Source of the DNA: UBA4823 sp034436035
Lineage (GTDB): Bacteria > Chloroflexota > Anaerolineae > Anaerolineales > UBA4823
Direction: 5' to 3'
DNA length: 8,319 nt
NCBI GenBank assembly: GCA_034436035.1
Contig: DAOTVW010000205.1
Location: forward strand, 1-8,319
Made by a program: the position numbers and the translations under genes. Of this stretch, positions 6,665 through 8,319 are shown piece after piece. Below the pieces are notes generated by a model, which saw only the letters and a list, made by a program, of their open reading frames with translations, was not told the origin of the DNA and made no database searches. Within the stretch, counting starts at the first letter, position 1, and every line of letters starts with the position of its first letter.

Positions 6665-7929
6665 GGTTTCACCTCACGGTATAGTTCACCCTCCACTGCT
6701 GAACGCACGCACTCCTCGAGATTCCCAAAAACCACTTTCACATCTAATTCACCCGGAGCATAATAAGCACACTTTCCTGAGCTGGTCATGATCACCTGCC
6801 CTTTCGCAGAGACAATGGGAGAGTGAAACACACAGGTATCGAGCACAATCTCTACACCAAAATCATTAATGGTTTGAAAAATATTACTGCGTTTAAGCAG
6901 ACTAAAGGTCATTTGATTCGTTAGAACGATAAAGCGGACATCTGGATGCAGCTTTTTATGGTTTTTTTCAATGCTCTCAGCCAGACGCTGGAATTCTGTG
7001 AAGGAAAAATGAGGGCAACCTAGAATTACAGCGTTGATTTTTATATCATTGGTATGGATGGTTGAAAGATCTTTTCTGGCTTCAAGAAGATCCCCTAGTG
7101 TAATTTCCACGATTTCCTCTGGCTGCGCCCCTTGAAAAGCCGCATCGAGAGTAGGTGCTTCTGGGGTAATCCCAACGATATGATACAACCCAACTGCACC
7201 GGCTGAGGCAGCAGCCGCGCCAAACGCTTTGTGTTGATCACTGGTGATATTACCCCTCAACCCCTCAATGACTGGGATGCGGTTTTGGGCGATTCGTCCT
7301 ATCAGATGGCCCAAGGTAGCAAAAAAGCTATCATCCCATTCAAAGTCTTCGGGAATATCCATCAAACGGAAAAGAATTTGCCCTTTGCGATTTTCTTTTA
7401 AGTGTAATCCTTCCTTTGGGACACGAGCTGTAATAGCAGCACAGAGATCGAAGAAGTCGGCATAGCGGTTTGTGCGAGCACCAAGGACGGAATTAGCATA
7501 GGCAATGGCATTTGACTCTCCCCAAGCAATCTGCTGTCCAAAAAAAGGGGTAAGCGTACCCTGGTAAGGGGCACACGTCCAGGTGGGGATGCAGCCCATA
7601 TCGATATAGGCTTTCGCCATACGTAAAGCTTTATTAGCAAAAGATTGTGGTACCCCTTGCTTTTCCCAATTTTGGAGGTCGAGGGGAATCATATTCAGAG
7701 TAGTGGGAACAGCAACTTTGCCTCCTAAGCGTGCCATCGTTTCGGCAAAATCCAGGCTGGCATCGCTCATCAACCCACAACCATCAATATGAGCCTGGGA
7801 AATATCCATCAGTTCATCCACCTCAAGCACTTCAGCCATGCGCACAACGATAGACATAGCTAACTTGGCAGCCTCCCCATACTTTCCATCCAGCATCTCG
7901 CGGTCTTTAGGGCTTAAATTCAACGGCAT
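6661..7929 (-). CDS. Aconitase X large subunit (DUF521), probable cis-3-hydroxy-L-proline dehydratase
   Basis: A 422-residue catalytic subunit of AcnX, an iron-sulfur dehydratase of the aconitase superfamily. Family marks seen are MLDGKYGEAAKLAM (12-25), AHIDGCG (46-52), TCAPYQG (118-124), the conserved stretch GESNAIAYANSVLGARTNR (137-155), ILGCPHFS (302-309), LDTCVFHS (363-370) and SGKCAYYAPG (384-393). Candidate cluster ligands are among Cys119, Cys305, Cys366 and Cys387; sequence alone does not show which. Characterised bacterial AcnX enzymes dehydrate cis-3-hydroxy-L-proline to pyrroline-2-carboxylate. Archaeal ones dehydrate mevalonate 5-phosphate, but no isoprenoid genes are near here, so the hydroxyproline role is favoured. 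The ATG has GAGGAG 9 bases upstream and lies 37 bases after livF, suggesting the substrate is imported by that transporter. Family is certain; substrate is inferred. Confidence 0.93.
   Translation of the reverse strand: MPLNLSPKDREMLDGKYGEAAKLAMSIVVRMAEVLEVDELMDISQAHIDGCGLMSDASLDFAETMARLGGKVAVPTTLNMIPLDLQNWEKQGVPQSFANKALRMAKAYIDMGCIPTWTCAPYQGTLTPFFGQQIAWGESNAIAYANSVLGARTNRYADFFDLCAAITARVPKEGLHLKENRKGQILFRLMDIPEDFEWDDSFFATLGHLIGRIAQNRIPVIEGLRGNITSDQHKAFGAAAASAGAVGLYHIVGITPEAPTLDAAFQGAQPEEIVEITLGDLLEARKDLSTIHTNDIKINAVILGCPHFSFTEFQRLAESIEKNHKKLHPDVRFIVLTNQMTFSLLKRSNIFQTINDFGVEIVLDTCVFHSPIVSAKGQVIMTSSGKCAYYAPGELDVKVVFGNLEECVRSAVEGELYREVKP
6670..6675 (-). promoter_or_regulatory. Ribosome binding site of the AcnX small subunit, inside the large-subunit gene
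   Basis: GAGGTG on the minus strand, 5 bases before the ATG at 6664-6662, lies within the last codons of the AcnX large subunit. With the ATGA overlap it indicates coupled translation. Confidence 0.65.
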
Positions 7930-7966
7930 TAGCTCATTCTCCTCAGCGAAATATTTTGCATCGTTG

Positions 7967-8319
7967 TTATCGCCCTCCTAAATATGCTTTACGCACTTCA
8001 TCATTGTTAAGCAATTCTCTGCCTGATCCCTCAAGTGAGATCCTTCCGACTTCCATCACATATGCTCGATCTGCAATGGAGAGAGCAGCGCGGGCATTTT
8101 GCTCCACAAGGAGAATGGTTGTTCCTGCCTCATGAATGCGTTGGATAGTCTCAAATACCTTCTCGACAAGGAGTGGCGCTAACCCTAAGGATGGCTCATC
8201 CAACATGAGTAATTTTGGAGTAGCCATCAAGGCGCGTCCAATTGCAAGCATCTGTTGTTGTCCCCCGCTCAACGTGGAGGCGTCTTGTTTAAGGCGTTCT
8301 TTCAGAATCGGGAATAACT
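7967..8319 (-). CDS. livF: LivF-type ATPase of a branched-chain amino acid ABC importer (partial, 5' end missing)
   Basis: The C-terminal 116 residues of an ABC ATPase; the reading frame is open to the window edge and the N-terminal Walker A part lies outside. Visible are the ABC signature LSGGQQQMLAIGRAL, the Walker B and adjoining D-loop LLMLDEPSLGLAP, TTILLVEQN, where Gln replaces the usual H-loop His as is typical of LivF, and the ending VRKAYLGGR that resembles the LivF C-terminus. LivF pairs with LivG on the cytoplasmic face to drive import through LivH/LivM with a periplasmic or lipid-anchored binding protein. The codon before the Ser of the signature is TTG (Leu), not a start, so the gene surely continues. 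The rest of the transporter probably lies upstream. Its place ahead of AcnX suggests it imports an amino or imino acid used by the operon, but Liv-type systems also carry many other substrates. Confidence 0.93.
   Translation of the reverse strand, partial: LFPILKERLKQDASTLSGGQQQMLAIGRALMATPKLLMLDEPSLGLAPLLVEKVFETIQRIHEAGTTILLVEQNARAALSIADRAYVMEVGRISLEGSGRELLNNDEVRKAYLGGR

Larger units (their letters stand above)
1..8319 (-). other. Predicted catabolic operon
   Basis: Nine or ten same-strand genes with gaps, in transcription order, of 37 bases, a 4-base overlap, 33, 22, 71, 45, 27 and 0 bases, then 12 bases to the possible next gene. Five of the eight complete genes have a good Shine-Dalgarno sequence; the other three are weak or coupled. 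No hairpin followed by a T run was found in any gap. A shared transcript is inferred. The promoter must lie to the right of the window, at or before the Liv genes. Confidence 0.7.

Noticed and set aside
6661..7929. AcnX as the archaeal-type mevalonate 5-phosphate dehydratase
   Set aside because: No mevalonate or UbiD-type decarboxylase genes are nearby; the surroundings are amino/imino acid genes of bacterial type.
7946..7959. Near-perfect 14-base palindrome gcgaaatattttgc between livF and AcnX, as an operator or terminator
   Set aside because: It has no loop, is mostly A and T, contains one G-T mismatch, and has no T run after it. It is likely chance, although a weak operator cannot be excluded.
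7967..8272. A short complete protein starting at 8272
   Set aside because: The apparent start codon is TTG within the ABC signature LSGGQ, and the frame continues upstream to the window edge with LivF-like residues, so it is a partial gene.
1..8319. tRNA, rRNA, CRISPR array, insertion sequence or attachment site
   Set aside because: No cloverleaf-like segment, regularly spaced repeat, transposase or terminal inverted repeat was seen on either strand.

Overview
All the genes in this window lie on the minus strand, so the window reads from right to left. There are eight complete genes, the 3' part of a ninth at the right edge, and a possible first few codons of a tenth at the left edge. Gaps between genes are 0 to 71 bases. 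Two junctions are very tight: a 4-base ATGA overlap and a TAA directly followed by ATG. I see no terminator and no convincing internal promoter, so this looks like one long metabolic operon or part of one.

Layout in the direction of transcription: (1) 8319-7967, C-terminal part of LivF, an ATPase of a branched-chain amino acid type ABC importer; (2) 7929-6661 and (3) 6664-6239, the separate large and small subunits of an aconitase X (AcnX) dehydratase; (4) 6205-5048, a DAO-family FAD amino acid/imino acid oxidoreductase with a GTG start; (5) 5025-4132, a class I, Schiff-base lyase of the dihydrodipicolinate synthase/N-acetylneuraminate lyase (DHDPS/NAL) family that lacks the DapA substrate arginine; (6) 4060-3782, a MoaD/ThiS-like protein ending in Gly-Gly; (7) 3736-1862, a tungsten-type aldehyde:ferredoxin oxidoreductase (AOR); (8) 1834-1067, a classical short-chain dehydrogenase (SDR); (9) 1066-41, a membrane protein made of two nucleoside-recognition (Gate) repeats.

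How the genes may work together (inference): bacterial AcnX is known as cis-3-hydroxy-L-proline dehydratase. An FAD D-hydroxyproline dehydrogenase followed by a DHDPS-family deaminase are known steps of 4-hydroxyproline breakdown, giving 2-oxoglutarate semialdehyde. In aerobes an NAD(P)-linked dehydrogenase oxidises that aldehyde. Here an AOR with its own MoaD-like partner sits at that place, so the operon may be an anaerobic, ferredoxin-linked version of hydroxyproline or related imino acid catabolism. The Liv importer and the Gate membrane protein could handle transport. The 4-hydroxyproline epimerase and a pyrroline-2-carboxylate reductase, expected for a full pathway, are not in the window, so the substrate is not proven.

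Organism: a bacterium with moderate G+C. The AOR points to an anaerobic or facultative lifestyle. The mix of Liv transporter, AOR, AcnX and Shine-Dalgarno-led genes would fit an anaerobic Chloroflexota (Anaerolineae-like) or a clostridial lineage, but the sequence does not decide this. No RNA genes, mobile elements, CRISPR arrays or long repeats were seen, and no stretch over 100 bases lacks a gene.
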